Notes: a model not told the origin generated them from the letters alone. DNA of 15,699 nt from DAIMZM01 sp036733985 (GCA_036733985.1 DAIMZM010000057.1:1-15699); one strand, 5' to 3'. Shown: positions 1-8,800, numbered from the stretch's first letter. Translations and numbers: made by a program.

Positions 1-530
1 AGCATCACATTTCGGGCCTGATTGAGACGGAGGATGGAGCGGTCCACTTCCTTGACCCAGACGGCCATTTTCAGGCCGAAGCTGATCGGCTCGGCATAGG
101 TGCCGTGAGTGCGCCCCATCATCAGGGTATATTTGTACTCCCGGGCCAGCTTGACCAGGGCCTGGCGCAGTTGATGCAGCCGCCCCTGCAGCAGTTCGGA
201 TACCTGGCGCACCTGCAGGGCGGTGACCGTGTCCGCGATATCCTCGGAACAAAGGCCGATATTGATATAGCGGGCCGCTTCCGTACCCACATATTCCGCC
301 AGGCAGATCAGGAAAGCCATGGCGTTGTTATGGGTCTCCGCCTCCAGCTCGTTGATGCGCTGGATGTCATAGCCCGCCTTCTCCTTGATTTCCCGGTAAG
401 CCTCCATGGGGATGCGCCCGATATCCGCCAAAGCCTCGCAGGCCACCACCGTCACATCCATCATCAGCTGATAACGGTTTTCCAGGCTGAATATTTTCTC
501 GATCTCCGGAAGCGTATACTGTGCCAACAT
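1..530 (-). CDS. purB: Adenylosuccinate lyase-type enzyme, N-terminal part (runs off left edge)
   Basis: Translating the minus strand from ATG at 530 gives at least 176 codons with no stop before the window edge. The protein opens MLAQYTLPEIEKIFSLENRY, typical of PurB, and carries GRTHGTYAEPISFGLK at about residues 139-154, the conserved histidine-containing region of the fumarase/aspartase superfamily. PurB acts twice in purine synthesis, releasing fumarate from SAICAR and from adenylosuccinate, in the cytoplasm. AAAGGG lies 11 nt before the ATG. It is the last gene seen of the reductase-permease-lyase operon, 47 bp after the permease stop. Two motifs differ from what I expect of PurB: ETHNNAMAF (about 65-73) where TRHDVVAF is usual, and GLCSEDIADT (about 92-101) where H-x-GLTSxDxxDT is usual. 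A divergent lyase of the same superfamily is therefore possible. The C-terminal half is outside the window. Confidence 0.82.
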   Translation of the reverse strand, partial: MLAQYTLPEIEKIFSLENRYQLMMDVTVVACEALADIGRIPMEAYREIKEKAGYDIQRINELEAETHNNAMAFLICLAEYVGTEAARYINIGLCSEDIADTVTALQVRQVSELLQGRLHQLRQALVKLAREYKYTLMMGRTHGTYAEPISFGLKMAVWVKEVDRSILRLNQARNVM

Positions 531-577
531 GCGCCTGATTACCCTTTCTTATCCTTAATCCCTGTCTTGTTACCTGA

Positions 578-2374
578 TCAGAAAGCCTGGCCCACAGCGT
601 CCAGCAATTCCCCGGCGCTGCCATAAGCCCCGGGCTCGGTTTCATAAGCCACATAATTGTCAGAGGCGAAATCCACCCAGGCCAGGGGCAGGCCCGCCCC
701 GCTTAAGCGCTGCAGCTGATCCCAGGCAGCCTGGGCAAAATCCTCGCCCTGCTCAAAGCGCCGGTCATAGACCACGCTGCCGAAGAAATCCCCGGCGTCA
801 TAATAAACCGCCACCTCCGCCTCGCTATCCGGCGCGTTCAGGGCCAGATAATACAACTCCTCGCCCCAATCGAAGCGGATCTCCCCCTGCTCTCCTTGGG
901 CCACATAGCTGTCGCCGAAATCCTTGAGGGCGGCCCGGGCCTGGCCCCGCTCCTGCAGGAGCATAGTGGCCCCCCCGGCCACTAAAACCAGCATCACGGC
1001 GCAGAGGACGCCGTTAGCCAGCCGGGAGCGGCGGGAAAGCGCGGGCTCTTGGCGGTCCCCACCATATTTGCGTTTGAGGAAATAGTAAGCGATGGGGCCG
1101 GAAAGCACGCCCAGGCAGCCGCCCACCAGATACAGCAAACCATTGGAAAAGAGGGCCAGCGCCGCCAGCAGCACCGGGGGGATGCACATGATCAGCACGC
1201 CCTTGGTGCCCAAGGGGATGCGGAAGGGCCGGGGCAGATCCGGCTCCTTGACCCGGAGGACGACAGCGGCGATATAAATCAGCACATAGGCGAACATCAG
1301 CAAAAAGATATCAATAACCACCAGGACTTCAAAGCCGTATTGGCAGAGAATCAGATTGACCACCGCCATGCTAATGATTGCCTTATAGGGTGTGCCGTAT
1401 TTGGGGTGGATATCAGCAAAGAACCGGGGCATCAGCTTATCCTCGGCCATGGCGTAAAAGCCGCGGCTGCCGGAAGTGAGGTAAGCATTATAGATGGAGG
1501 CATTGGACGCTACGGCGGCGATGCCGAAGATGACGCCGAAAATGGGGATGCCGAAATGATTGGCAATGGTGCCGAAGCTGATGCCGCCGGCAGTGGACCA
1601 CTGCTGCCAATGGCCGATGGCGGCCAGTCCGGACATGGTGGCCAGAATATACATGAGCATGATGGCCGGCACCGACAGGATGGTGGCCTTGGGGATGACC
1701 TGAGGATTGGTGCATTCCCCGGCCATGGTGGACATGGATTCATAGCCGGCGTACATCCACATGGCAATGGCGATACCCAGTCCCAAGCTCTCGCCCACGC
1801 TTTGGCCAGGGGGGGTGAAGGGCAGGAATGGGTTGAACTGCCAATTGGCAAAGCCCAGAATAATCAGGAAAACAAAGGAAGCCATCACCAGCAGGGAAAA
1901 AAAGGTGGTCACCGCCCCCACATCCTTCAGGCCCCGCAGATTGACATAAGTAAAGACCAGGATCACCAGGACTTTGACCATTAGCGCCTGCCAATCCGCC
2001 ATATCCACGAAGGCGCGCATATAGCCCACCAGCAGCACCACATAGAGGGTGGAATCCACATAAATCGAGAGGGTGCGCCACCAGCCGGCCTGGAAACCCC
2101 AGAATTCGCCCAGGGCCCGCTGTATCCACTTATAATAGCCGCCCTCCTCGGGGATGGCGCTGCCCAGTTCGGCGGCGACCAGGCCCTGGGGGATGCTCCA
2201 GAAAAAAGGCAAAACCATTAAAAGAACCAGGGTCAGGCCGGGGCCGCTGACCGGAATCATATCCTCAATGCCATAAGCGCCGGCGCAGACCATACAGAAA
2301 ATCATAAAAAATACCGTGGCCGTGGTAACGTTATGCTTCTTTAGGGAAGCCTCCTTTTTGTTTTTATCAGACAT
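578..2374 (-). CDS. APC-superfamily polyamine/amino-acid permease with extra C-terminal domain
   Basis: A membrane transporter of 598 residues, probably a proton symporter for polyamines or amino acids. Residues 17-436 form the usual roughly 12-helix APC core. The signatures GIEDMIPVSGPG (36-47), AAELGSAIPEEGGYY (67-81), ALGEFWGFQAGWW (87-99) and AGYESMSTMAGE (209-220) resemble the polyamine:H+ symporter (PHS/LAT-like) branch rather than classical AdiC-type antiporters. The substrate is not provable from sequence. The core normally ends near residue 440. Here a basic linker (RRSRLANG) leads into a further hydrophobic segment at about 453-472, then an acidic, aromatic-rich soluble region of about 125 residues that I do not recognise. 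The ATG lies 12 nt after AAGGAG, with a nearer GAGAA as a weak alternative site. It sits 37 bp behind the aldo/keto reductase and ahead of the lyase, so it is probably co-transcribed with both. Confidence 0.88.
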   Translation of the reverse strand: MSDKNKKEASLKKHNVTTATVFFMIFCMVCAGAYGIEDMIPVSGPGLTLVLLMVLPFFWSIPQGLVAAELGSAIPEEGGYYKWIQRALGEFWGFQAGWWRTLSIYVDSTLYVVLLVGYMRAFVDMADWQALMVKVLVILVFTYVNLRGLKDVGAVTTFFSLLVMASFVFLIILGFANWQFNPFLPFTPPGQSVGESLGLGIAIAMWMYAGYESMSTMAGECTNPQVIPKATILSVPAIMLMYILATMSGLAAIGHWQQWSTAGGISFGTIANHFGIPIFGVIFGIAAVASNASIYNAYLTSGSRGFYAMAEDKLMPRFFADIHPKYGTPYKAIISMAVVNLILCQYGFEVLVVIDIFLLMFAYVLIYIAAVVLRVKEPDLPRPFRIPLGTKGVLIMCIPPVLLAALALFSNGLLYLVGGCLGVLSGPIAYYFLKRKYGGDRQEPALSRRSRLANGVLCAVMLVLVAGGATMLLQERGQARAALKDFGDSYVAQGEQGEIRFDWGEELYYLALNAPDSEAEVAVYYDAGDFFGSVVYDRRFEQGEDFAQAAWDQLQRLSGAGLPLAWVDFASDNYVAYETEPGAYGSAGELLDAVGQAF

Positions 2375-2411
2375 CTATTTCTCATTCTCCTTAATTTCGA
2401 ATTGGCAGCCA

Positions 2412-3374
2412 TCACTTTATCCTGATGGCAAATTCCGGGCAGGCCGCGGCGCAATAACCGCAGAGCAGGCACTTGCTATAATCCACCCGGGGGATATCAT
2501 CCCCGCCCATGGTCAGGGCATAGGAAGGGCAGGTTTCCAGGCAGCGGCCGCAATGGGCGCAGAGGAAACCCTGTACAGTCCAGCTTTTGCCTTGCTTAAT
2601 CTCCCTGACCTCCGCCGGGTCAATGGCCTCGTCATTAAAGATGCGCAGATTGAGCGCCAGTTCCTTAGGGCGGACCATACCCACGGCATGGGCAGAAAAG
2701 GCCGGCTCTTGACGGCCGTAAGCAAGGGCGGAGAGAATATCGTCCATCAAAACGCCCCCGCCCAGTAATTTCATGGAATAGACCGCTTTGCCCGCCGCGG
2801 CCGCCAGGTTGATATTGGCCAGCATTTCCTCAGCGGTGCCGTCTACTAAGCCCAAACCAGCTTTATTGTATAAGGGGAAAATCACATCCACCAAAGGCTG
2901 TGCAGCCAGGGAGCCGACCACGTCCACATTATGAGTGGAGGCGCCCACTGCCCTCAGATAGCCTTTCTCTTTATAATCCAGCAGGCACTGCCAAGCGCCT
3001 GCCCGCTGCTCCAGCAGCCGGCCCTTGACCCGGGCGGCATGGAGCAGGAAAATATCAAGATAGTCCCGGCCTAATTCCCGAAGGGCCTCCTGAATCGCGG
3101 CTTCCATGCCCGCGTAGTCCGGGGCGGTGGATTTGCTGGCGATGACGATTTGTTCGCGGCCGCCGGAATACAGGTCCAAAGCCCGGCGTAAATGGGGATA
3201 AGTGCGGTACATTTGGGCGGTGTCAAAAAAAGTGACGCCGTTCTCCATGGCCTGCAGCAGCAAATCGCCGCCTTCCCTAACGGGAATATCAGCCTGGGCC
3301 GGCCCCATGGGCAGAATACCAAAACACAGCTCGCTAACGCGAAAGCCTGTTTTACCGAATAGATTGTATTTCAT
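2412..3374 (-). CDS. Aldo/keto reductase with C-terminal 2[4Fe-4S] ferredoxin domain
   Basis: A 320-residue cytoplasmic oxidoreductase. Residues 1-260 are an aldo/keto reductase barrel, opening MKYNLFGKTGFRVSELCFG. The catalytic tetrad is visible as D51 and Y56 (FFDTAQMY), K81 (IASKST) and H112 (IFLLHA). Residues 272-312 hold two cluster motifs, CAHCGRCLETCP and CLLCGYCAAACP, each C-x2-C-x2-C-x3-C, so it should bind two [4Fe-4S] centres. Ferredoxin-tailed members of this family are common in anaerobes, but their substrates are mostly unknown. An open frame extends to 3434, but I chose ATG 3374: the homologous sequence begins there, GGAG lies 8 nt upstream, and the promoter's start point (about 3399) falls inside the longer version. 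It is first in a leftward operon with the permease and lyase and shares a divergent promoter region with tyrS. Confidence 0.9.
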   Translation of the reverse strand: MKYNLFGKTGFRVSELCFGILPMGPAQADIPVREGGDLLLQAMENGVTFFDTAQMYRTYPHLRRALDLYSGGREQIVIASKSTAPDYAGMEAAIQEALRELGRDYLDIFLLHAARVKGRLLEQRAGAWQCLLDYKEKGYLRAVGASTHNVDVVGSLAAQPLVDVIFPLYNKAGLGLVDGTAEEMLANINLAAAAGKAVYSMKLLGGGVLMDDILSALAYGRQEPAFSAHAVGMVRPKELALNLRIFNDEAIDPAEVREIKQGKSWTVQGFLCAHCGRCLETCPSYALTMGGDDIPRVDYSKCLLCGYCAAACPEFAIRIK

Positions 3375-3405
3375 CTGTATCGCTCCGCACTTAGATAATG
3401 TTCTG

Positions 3406-3434
3406 ATTATATCATTAATCTTCGACAATGCCAA
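3406..3434 (-). promoter_or_regulatory. Sigma-A-type promoter for the reductase-permease-lyase operon
   Basis: On the minus strand, TTGGCA (3429-3434) is followed after exactly 17 bp by a perfect TATAAT (3406-3411). Transcription should start near 3399, giving a leader of about 25 nt before the reductase ATG at 3374, with its GGAG site inside. The -35 box lies only 9 bp from the -35 box of the oppositely oriented tyrS promoter. Confidence 0.8.
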
Positions 3435-3443
3435 TAGCTAAAC

Positions 3444-3472
3444 TTGACAAAAGGGCGTACAAATTTTATGAT
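3444..3472 (+). promoter_or_regulatory. Sigma-A-type promoter for tyrS
   Basis: A perfect TTGACA (3444-3449) and TATGAT (3467-3472) are separated by 17 bp. The predicted start near 3479 leaves a leader of under 30 nt before the tyrS ATG at 3507. That is too short for a T-box riboswitch or an attenuator, so tyrS is probably expressed constitutively from a strong promoter. Confidence 0.82.
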
Positions 3473-3506
3473 AGAATGGTTGTAACACTTGAAAGGGGTA
3501 AGTAGA

Positions 3507-4742
3507 ATGGCAAACGTATATGATATCCTGGAAGAGAGGGGCTTTATTGAGCAATCCACCAATGGGGAGGAAGTCCGGGAACTGCTGGGCAAAGGCCCGG
3601 TAACTTTCTATATCGGCTTTGACCCTACCGCGGACAGCCTGCATGTGGGCCATTTCATCCAGGTCATGGTGATGATGCATATGCAGCGGGCCGGGCATCG
3701 CCCGATTGCCCTGATCGGCGGCGGCACCACCATGGTGGGGGATCCTTCCGGCCGTACCGATATGCGGCAGCTGATGACCCAGGAGATGATTGCCGCCAAT
3801 GGCCAGCGGTTTAAGGAACAGCTCTCCCGTTTTATTGATTTCAACAGCGAAGACGGCGCTTTGATGGTGAATAATGCCGAATGGCTGCTGCCTTTGAATT
3901 ATATCGAATTCCTCAGGGATTACGGCCGCTTTTTCTCGGTCAACCGCATGCTGACGGCGGATTGCTACAAGAGCCGCCTGGAGCGGGGCCTGACCTTCCT
4001 GGAATTCAACTATATGCTGATGCAGTCCTATGATTTCCTGGAATTGTACCGCCGCTATGGCGCCATGCTGCAACTGGGCGGCAATGACCAGTGGTCCAAT
4101 ATCCTCTCCGGCGCGGATCTGATCCGCCGGGTGGAAGGCGCGCCTGCCCATGCCCTCACCTTCAAGCTGCTCACCACCAGCGCCGGGGTGAAAATGGGCA
4201 AAACCGTGGGCGGCGCGGTGTGGATCGATCCGGAAAAAACCTCGCCCTATGAATTTTACCAGTACTGGCGGAATATCGACGACCCGGACGTGGCCAACTG
4301 CCTGGCCCTGCTCACCTTCATCCCCATGGATGAGGTGCGGGCGCTGACGGATCTAGCCCGGGGCGCGGACATCAACGGGGCGAAAAAGCGGCTGGCTTAT
4401 GAGGTCACCAGCCTGGTGCATGGGGAAGAAGCGGCCCGGCAAGCCCAGGCCGCGGCGGAAGCCCTGTTCGGCGGGGGCGGAGACATGGCCACGATGCCCG
4501 GCACCACCATTGCGGCCGCTGATTTCGGCAACGGCATGGATATCGTCACCCTGCTCAGCGCTTGCGGCCTGGTTAGTTCTTCCAGTGAAGCCCGGCGGCT
4601 GATCAAGGATGGGGGCGTTTACCTGAATAATGAACGGGTGGCGGCCTTTGATCAAACCGTCACCAAAGACGACTTCCAGGAGGGCTATGCCCTGCTGCGC
4701 AAAGGCAAAAAAGTTTTCCACAAGGTGGAGATCGGCTCTTAA
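3507..4742 (+). CDS. tyrS: Tyrosyl-tRNA synthetase
   Basis: A class I aminoacyl-tRNA synthetase of 411 residues that charges tRNA-Tyr in the cytoplasm. The Rossmann catalytic domain shows YIGFDPTADSLHVGHF with the HIGH-type motif HVGH at 46-49, tyrosine-binding residues in YMLMQSYDF (Y169, Q173, D176), GNDQWSNI at about 192-199, and KMGKT (229-233) as the KMSKS-type loop. The C-terminus from about residue 345 is an S4 RNA-binding domain (VSSSSEARRLIKDGGVYLNN). HVGH with KMGKT resembles the TyrZ-like branch more than the classic HIGH/KMSKS Bacillus TyrS, though I cannot run the tree. An in-frame TTG at 3489 is open, but ATG 3507 has AAAGGGG 8 nt upstream and begins MANVYDILEERGF as expected. 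The gene is monocistronic, between its own promoter and a strong terminator. Confidence 0.96.
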   Translation: MANVYDILEERGFIEQSTNGEEVRELLGKGPVTFYIGFDPTADSLHVGHFIQVMVMMHMQRAGHRPIALIGGGTTMVGDPSGRTDMRQLMTQEMIAANGQRFKEQLSRFIDFNSEDGALMVNNAEWLLPLNYIEFLRDYGRFFSVNRMLTADCYKSRLERGLTFLEFNYMLMQSYDFLELYRRYGAMLQLGGNDQWSNILSGADLIRRVEGAPAHALTFKLLTTSAGVKMGKTVGGAVWIDPEKTSPYEFYQYWRNIDDPDVANCLALLTFIPMDEVRALTDLARGADINGAKKRLAYEVTSLVHGEEAARQAQAAAEALFGGGGDMATMPGTTIAAADFGNGMDIVTLLSACGLVSSSSEARRLIKDGGVYLNNERVAAFDQTVTKDDFQEGYALLRKGKKVFHKVEIGS

Positions 4743-4767
4743 AAGCCGGTTCAGCTCCTGCAATAAA

Positions 4768-4810
4768 CCTGGTAAAAAGGCCGCCCCTTAGGGCGGCTTT
4801 TTTTACCAGG
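4768..4810 (+). terminator. Intrinsic terminator of tyrS, possibly bidirectional
   Basis: The core stem GCCGCCC (4780-4786) pairs with GGGCGGC (4791-4797) around a CTTA loop and is followed by seven T residues. The arms extend outward: CCTGGTAAAA (4768-4777) is the exact reverse complement of TTTTACCAGG (4801-4810). The A-run on the left means the hairpin also resembles a terminator on the minus strand, which suits the convergent arrangement with the operon at 4993-15699. Confidence 0.9.
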
Positions 4811-4865
4811 CTGCCGCTGAAAAAACATCATGATCCCAGGGTTTGGCAGCTTCCGTGTATGTAAA

Positions 4866-4899
4866 GGCGGGCAAGGCTGTCAGCAAGACCCTGCCCGCC
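4866..4899. repeat. Unassigned inverted repeat in the tyrS/FAD-subunit gap
   Basis: GGCGGGCA (4866-4873) pairs perfectly with TGCCCGCC (4892-4899) around an 18-nt loop. No T-run follows on either strand, so it is not a standard terminator. It lies between the tyrS terminator and the terminator of the minus-strand operon, in sequence where I see no coding frame. It could be a transcript-stabilising or REP-like element, but the window has no second copy that I noticed. Confidence 0.45.
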
Positions 4900-4942
4900 A
4901 GATTGTCAAACAAACCGCAACCTTAATTCATATTGGTGAAAA

Positions 4943-4978
4943 TCAGCGGGGCCGGCTAAGGGCGCCCAGCCCCGCTGA
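4943..4978 (-). terminator. Probable intrinsic terminator of the long minus-strand operon
   Basis: TCAGCGGGGC (4943-4952) pairs perfectly with GCCCCGCTGA (4969-4978), a 10-bp GC-rich stem with a 16-nt loop. On the minus strand the stem is followed by ATTTTCACC, a short T-run. It lies 14 bp beyond the stop of the FAD subunit gene, where an operon terminator is expected. The weak T-run keeps this short of certain. Confidence 0.65.
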
Positions 4979-4992
4979 CTAATGACACAGAT

Positions 4993-5835
4993 TTACACAG
5001 ACTGCTTAATCGCCCGCTCCACAATGGTGGCGGCCACGCCCTGGCGGTAAAAGGCTGTGGCGCGCAAATCATCAATGGGGCTGATATCCGCCGGCACCGC
5101 CGCTTTCATCCGCGCCAGGGCGTCCTCAGTCAGGGCCTGGCCGATCAGGGCTTTCTCAGCCTGATAAGCCCGGACCGGCGTGGGGGCCACCGAGCCTAAA
5201 GCAATGGCGCAATCCACTACTTTGCCCTGGCTGTCCAGCTCCAGGGTAGCGGCGGCGGAAGCCACGGAAATGGCCAGGGCATTACGCAGGCCGATCTTAA
5301 TGAACGCGCCCTTGGCATTGGGCCGGAAGCGGACCGCCGTAATGATCTCGTCCGGCTGCAGCAGGGTTTTGCCGACGAAAACAAAGAACTGGTCAATGGG
5401 CACGGCCCGGGCGGCGGCTTCGCTCCGGATCAGCACCTCCGCCTTAAGGGCCAGCAGCGGCGGGGCAGCGTCGGCGGCTGGGGAAGCGTCGGCGATATTG
5501 CCGCCGATAGTGGCCCGGTTCCGGGTGATGGGGTCGGCAAAGACCTGGGCCGCTTCCCAGAGCACACGGGCCTTTTCTTTGAGCAGCCGGCTGCCGGCCA
5601 CCGTGTTCATATCGGTCATGGCGCCGATAACGATATAACCGTCCTCTTCCCGGATGCCGCGCAGCTCATCCAGATGATCCAGGCTGACCAGCACTTTATC
5701 CTTGATCTTGCCCAGATTGATTTTATTGATCACATTGGTGGCCCCCGCAACCAGGCAGGCCTGCTGCTGATGGCGGCTGAGTATAGCCAGGGCGTCCGCA
5801 AGATTAGCGGCGCTGATGAAATCAAATCCGTTCAT
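4993..5835 (-). CDS. FAD-binding subunit of a xanthine dehydrogenase-type molybdenum hydroxylase
   Basis: A 280-residue medium subunit of the XdhB/CoxM type, which passes electrons from the [2Fe-2S] subunit to FAD and an external acceptor. The FAD-binding signatures are LVAGATNVINKI (28-39, where AGGT is the commoner form) and ATIGGNIADASPAADAAPPL (108-127). The CO-dehydrogenase flavoprotein C-terminal domain covers about 175-278. The length is normal, and there is no iron-sulfur insertion of the kind found in 4-hydroxybenzoyl-CoA reductase beta subunits. The same frame is open upstream to 6051, but those residues do not resemble the family and overlap the preceding gene. ATG 5835 has a perfect AGGAGG (5843-5848) 7 nt upstream, which fixes the start. 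It is the last gene of the operon, 17 bp after the fusion protein, and no XdhC-type maturation gene follows. Confidence 0.93.
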   Translation of the reverse strand: MNGFDFISAANLADALAILSRHQQQACLVAGATNVINKINLGKIKDKVLVSLDHLDELRGIREEDGYIVIGAMTDMNTVAGSRLLKEKARVLWEAAQVFADPITRNRATIGGNIADASPAADAAPPLLALKAEVLIRSEAAARAVPIDQFFVFVGKTLLQPDEIITAVRFRPNAKGAFIKIGLRNALAISVASAAATLELDSQGKVVDCAIALGSVAPTPVRAYQAEKALIGQALTEDALARMKAAVPADISPIDDLRATAFYRQGVAATIVERAIKQSV

Positions 5836-5852
5836 GGGGTTTCCTCCTCTAA

Positions 5853-8800
5853 TTAATCGACATTCAGCACACCTTCGCTGACCAACTGACCAAACCAGGT
5901 GCACAAAGGCACGTCGGCAAAGCACATCTCGCCAAAAGCAGGGGCCCCTGAGGCGGCGGGGAATAAATGGGCCTTGCCGTCCGGCGTGGCATAGCCCCGC
6001 TGATGACGGACCGGGCCGTCGGCCAGGAAGACCTGGCCTCCCAGCAGGCAAGGGGCATAAAGCGGGAAACGGTCGGCCAGGGATTTCTGCACAGCGGCCA
6101 AGGAACCCAGGGCCTGGCCCCCGGCAGCCTTGATCAAATCATCCAGCACCTGCCAGCCGTCTTTGCCGCCGGGAATGGAGAAGATCTGGTTGACTTGCTG
6201 CACCCGGCCTTCGGCGCTGCAATAGGTGCCGTTATAAGCGCCGTAACCAGGCATGGGCAGGAAAACGTCGGCAGTGGCAAAAGCCGGCCCCCTGGCGCTG
6301 TCCAGCAGCACCGTGTATTCCAGCAAGCCCGGGGCCTCCTCATCCGGGATAAACTGTTCCCCCAGCACCATGCCTTTGATCTTGCCCGCCTTGATATCTT
6401 CCAGCAGGCAGTGCATATTGCTGCGGATCTGCAGCAGGGACACGGTTTGAGTATTATTATGCTGCAGCATCTGAATGACGCCGCAATTGGGCCTGCCGAT
6501 CTTGCCGCAAATCACAGCCAGAGCGGCAGCCAGCCGCACGGTTTCCCGGGAAGCCCGCTCCCGATCCAGCATGATCATGGCGGTGGGCGCTTCCCGATAA
6601 TCCTTGGCAAAAGCTTGAGCCTCCTCGCTGGGAACCACCGCCGCCAAAGAAGCTTTCAAGGCTTCGAAGCCCTCAGCGTTTTCCGGTACGCAGCCCTGAT
6701 CGATGCAGTCTTTCAGCAGCTCTTTAATAAAGCGGGTATCATCTTCCATAACGGCCCGGCGGTCGGCGATAAAGTTGAAGCCGTTCCAGCCATCCGCCGC
6801 TGCCAGCAGCAGTTTGGCGCCATGGCCGAATTTGGCTTGCTGCACCGGCAGGGCCAGCATGGCGTAATAAGAGGGCACATCCGCCGCCAGCACCAAAATA
6901 CAGTCGGTATTGGCTAATTCCTGATAACTGTTGGTGCTGCAATCCAGGCCAAAGACTTCTTCCACGCCGCCGTCGTAAATATTGGCGCTATAAACGCTCT
7001 TGGTACCCAGGGCTTCGGCCAGGCGCAGGCTTTGGTAAATCTCCTCATTGGTCATGCGGTCGGCAATGATCACGCCCACCGCGTCTTGGCCGTGGCGTTC
7101 CTGCACCTGTTTCAGGCCCTCCAGGGCCCGGCCATAGGCTTCGTCCCAGGAAGCTGGGCGCAGTTCGCCTTGTTCCCGGATCAGCGGCGTAGTCAGATCC
7201 CGGTCGCCCATAGCGGTATGCCAGCCGAAGCGGCCATGGCTGCACAGCACATTGGCGTCCAGACTGCCGCCGTAAACCGGGTTGACCTTGATGGGTTTAT
7301 CACCGTAATGATGCACTTCCACACTGCAGCCCACGCCGCAGTAATTACAGGTATTGGCGCAGGTTTCCGGCGGCAGGGGCACCGCTTTCATCCGGGGGTT
7401 ATGCTCGGAAAGGGCGCCTACCGGGCAATGGGCCACGCATTGGCCGCAGCTGATGCAGTAGGCTTCCGGCAGCGTGCCCCCCCGGGCGATGCGCACCGTT
7501 GGCCGGTCGCCGCTTTCATCCAGTTCCCAGCAGCCAAAACCCATGATCTCCTTGCAGATCCGGACGCAAAGGCCGCAGGCAATGCATTTATTGGGGTCCC
7601 GATACAGATAGGGCTGACGCCGGTCTATGGCTTCATGAGGCAGGGCTGGGTCATTGGGAAAGGCCATGCCGTATTCCCGGGCATAAGCCAGCAGCTTGCA
7701 TTCATAAATGTCCAGGCAGCCGCATTCCAGGCAGCGCGCTCCTTCGGCCCGGGCTTGCTCAACGGTGAAACCGCCGGCGCTTTCCCGGAAATTCTTCCGC
7801 CGCTCCGTCTTGCCTAAACTGGCGGGGATCTGACGTTCCGCCGCTGCCGCATGGGCAAAATCAGCAGCGGTCAGATCCGCTTGCTCCGCATAAGCAGGCT
7901 GCTCAGGCATATAGTCGATACCTTGCAAATACTTGTCGATCACCGCGGCGGCCCGCTGGCCGTCGGCAATGGCTTCCACAGCCAGGCCGGGGCCTTTGTT
8001 CGCCCCGTCGCCGCCGGCAAAGACCCCGGGCAGGCTGGTGGCCAGATTGGCGGCGGCTTCGATGGCGCCCCAACGGTTCAAGGCGGGGTTGCCGGGGACC
8101 GGGGCTGCCACTTGCTGGCCAATGGCGGCGATCAGGCTGTCGCAATATAATTCTTCCACTTTTCCCGCAACAGGGACGGGACTGCGGCGGCCAGAAGCGT
8201 CCGCTTCGCCCAGTTCCATCACCTGTAAGGTCACATTGAGGCCCTGGCCCGCTGCTTTGATCTCCAGGGGGCTAAGTAAAAAGCGCAGCTCCACCCCTTC
8301 CAGCTCAGCCTCGGCAACTTCCTCGGCAAAGGCCGGCATCTGTTCCCGGCTGCGGCGGTAAATCAGGCTGACCCGCTCCACGCCGGGCAGGCGGATGGCG
8401 GTGCGCACCGAATCGATGGCCGTATTGCCGCCGCCTACCACAGCCACCTGCTTGCCTAAAGCCGGCAACTGGCCTAAGGCCACCTTTTGCAGCAGTTCCA
8501 GGCCGCTCATCACCTGGGGCAAATCCTCCCCCGGCAAATTGAGGGGCGTATTTTGCCAAGCGCCGATAGCCAGGAAGACCGCATCGTATTCTTCTTGCAG
8601 CCGGGCAAAATCCGCCTGGCTGATCCGGCGGCCGCATTCAATGGTCACGCCGATGGCTTTGATGATACTGATCTCCTGATCCAGCACCGCCTTGGGCAGG
8701 CGGAATTCGGGGATGCCGTAGCGCAGCATACCGCCGGCCTTAGGCATGGCCTCGAAGACCGCTACCTGATGCCCGGCCCTGGCCAGCAGCCAGGCGGCGG

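Noticed and set aside
367..654. A 95-codon minus-strand frame between the permease and the lyase
   Set aside because: It overlaps the 3' end of the permease and the 5' end of the lyase in a different frame and has no recognisable motif.
3479..3506. T-box or other riboswitch ahead of tyrS
   Set aside because: The leader from the strong promoter is too short for any known riboswitch class.
5836..6051. N-terminal extension of the FAD subunit
   Set aside because: The extra residues are Arg/Gly/Pro-rich, overlap the end of the fusion gene, and do not look like the family. ATG 5835 has a perfect AGGAGG.
5853..7000. Selenocysteine codon in the molybdopterin-like domain
   Set aside because: The frame has no internal TGA, and no SECIS-like hairpin was apparent near the expected catalytic position.
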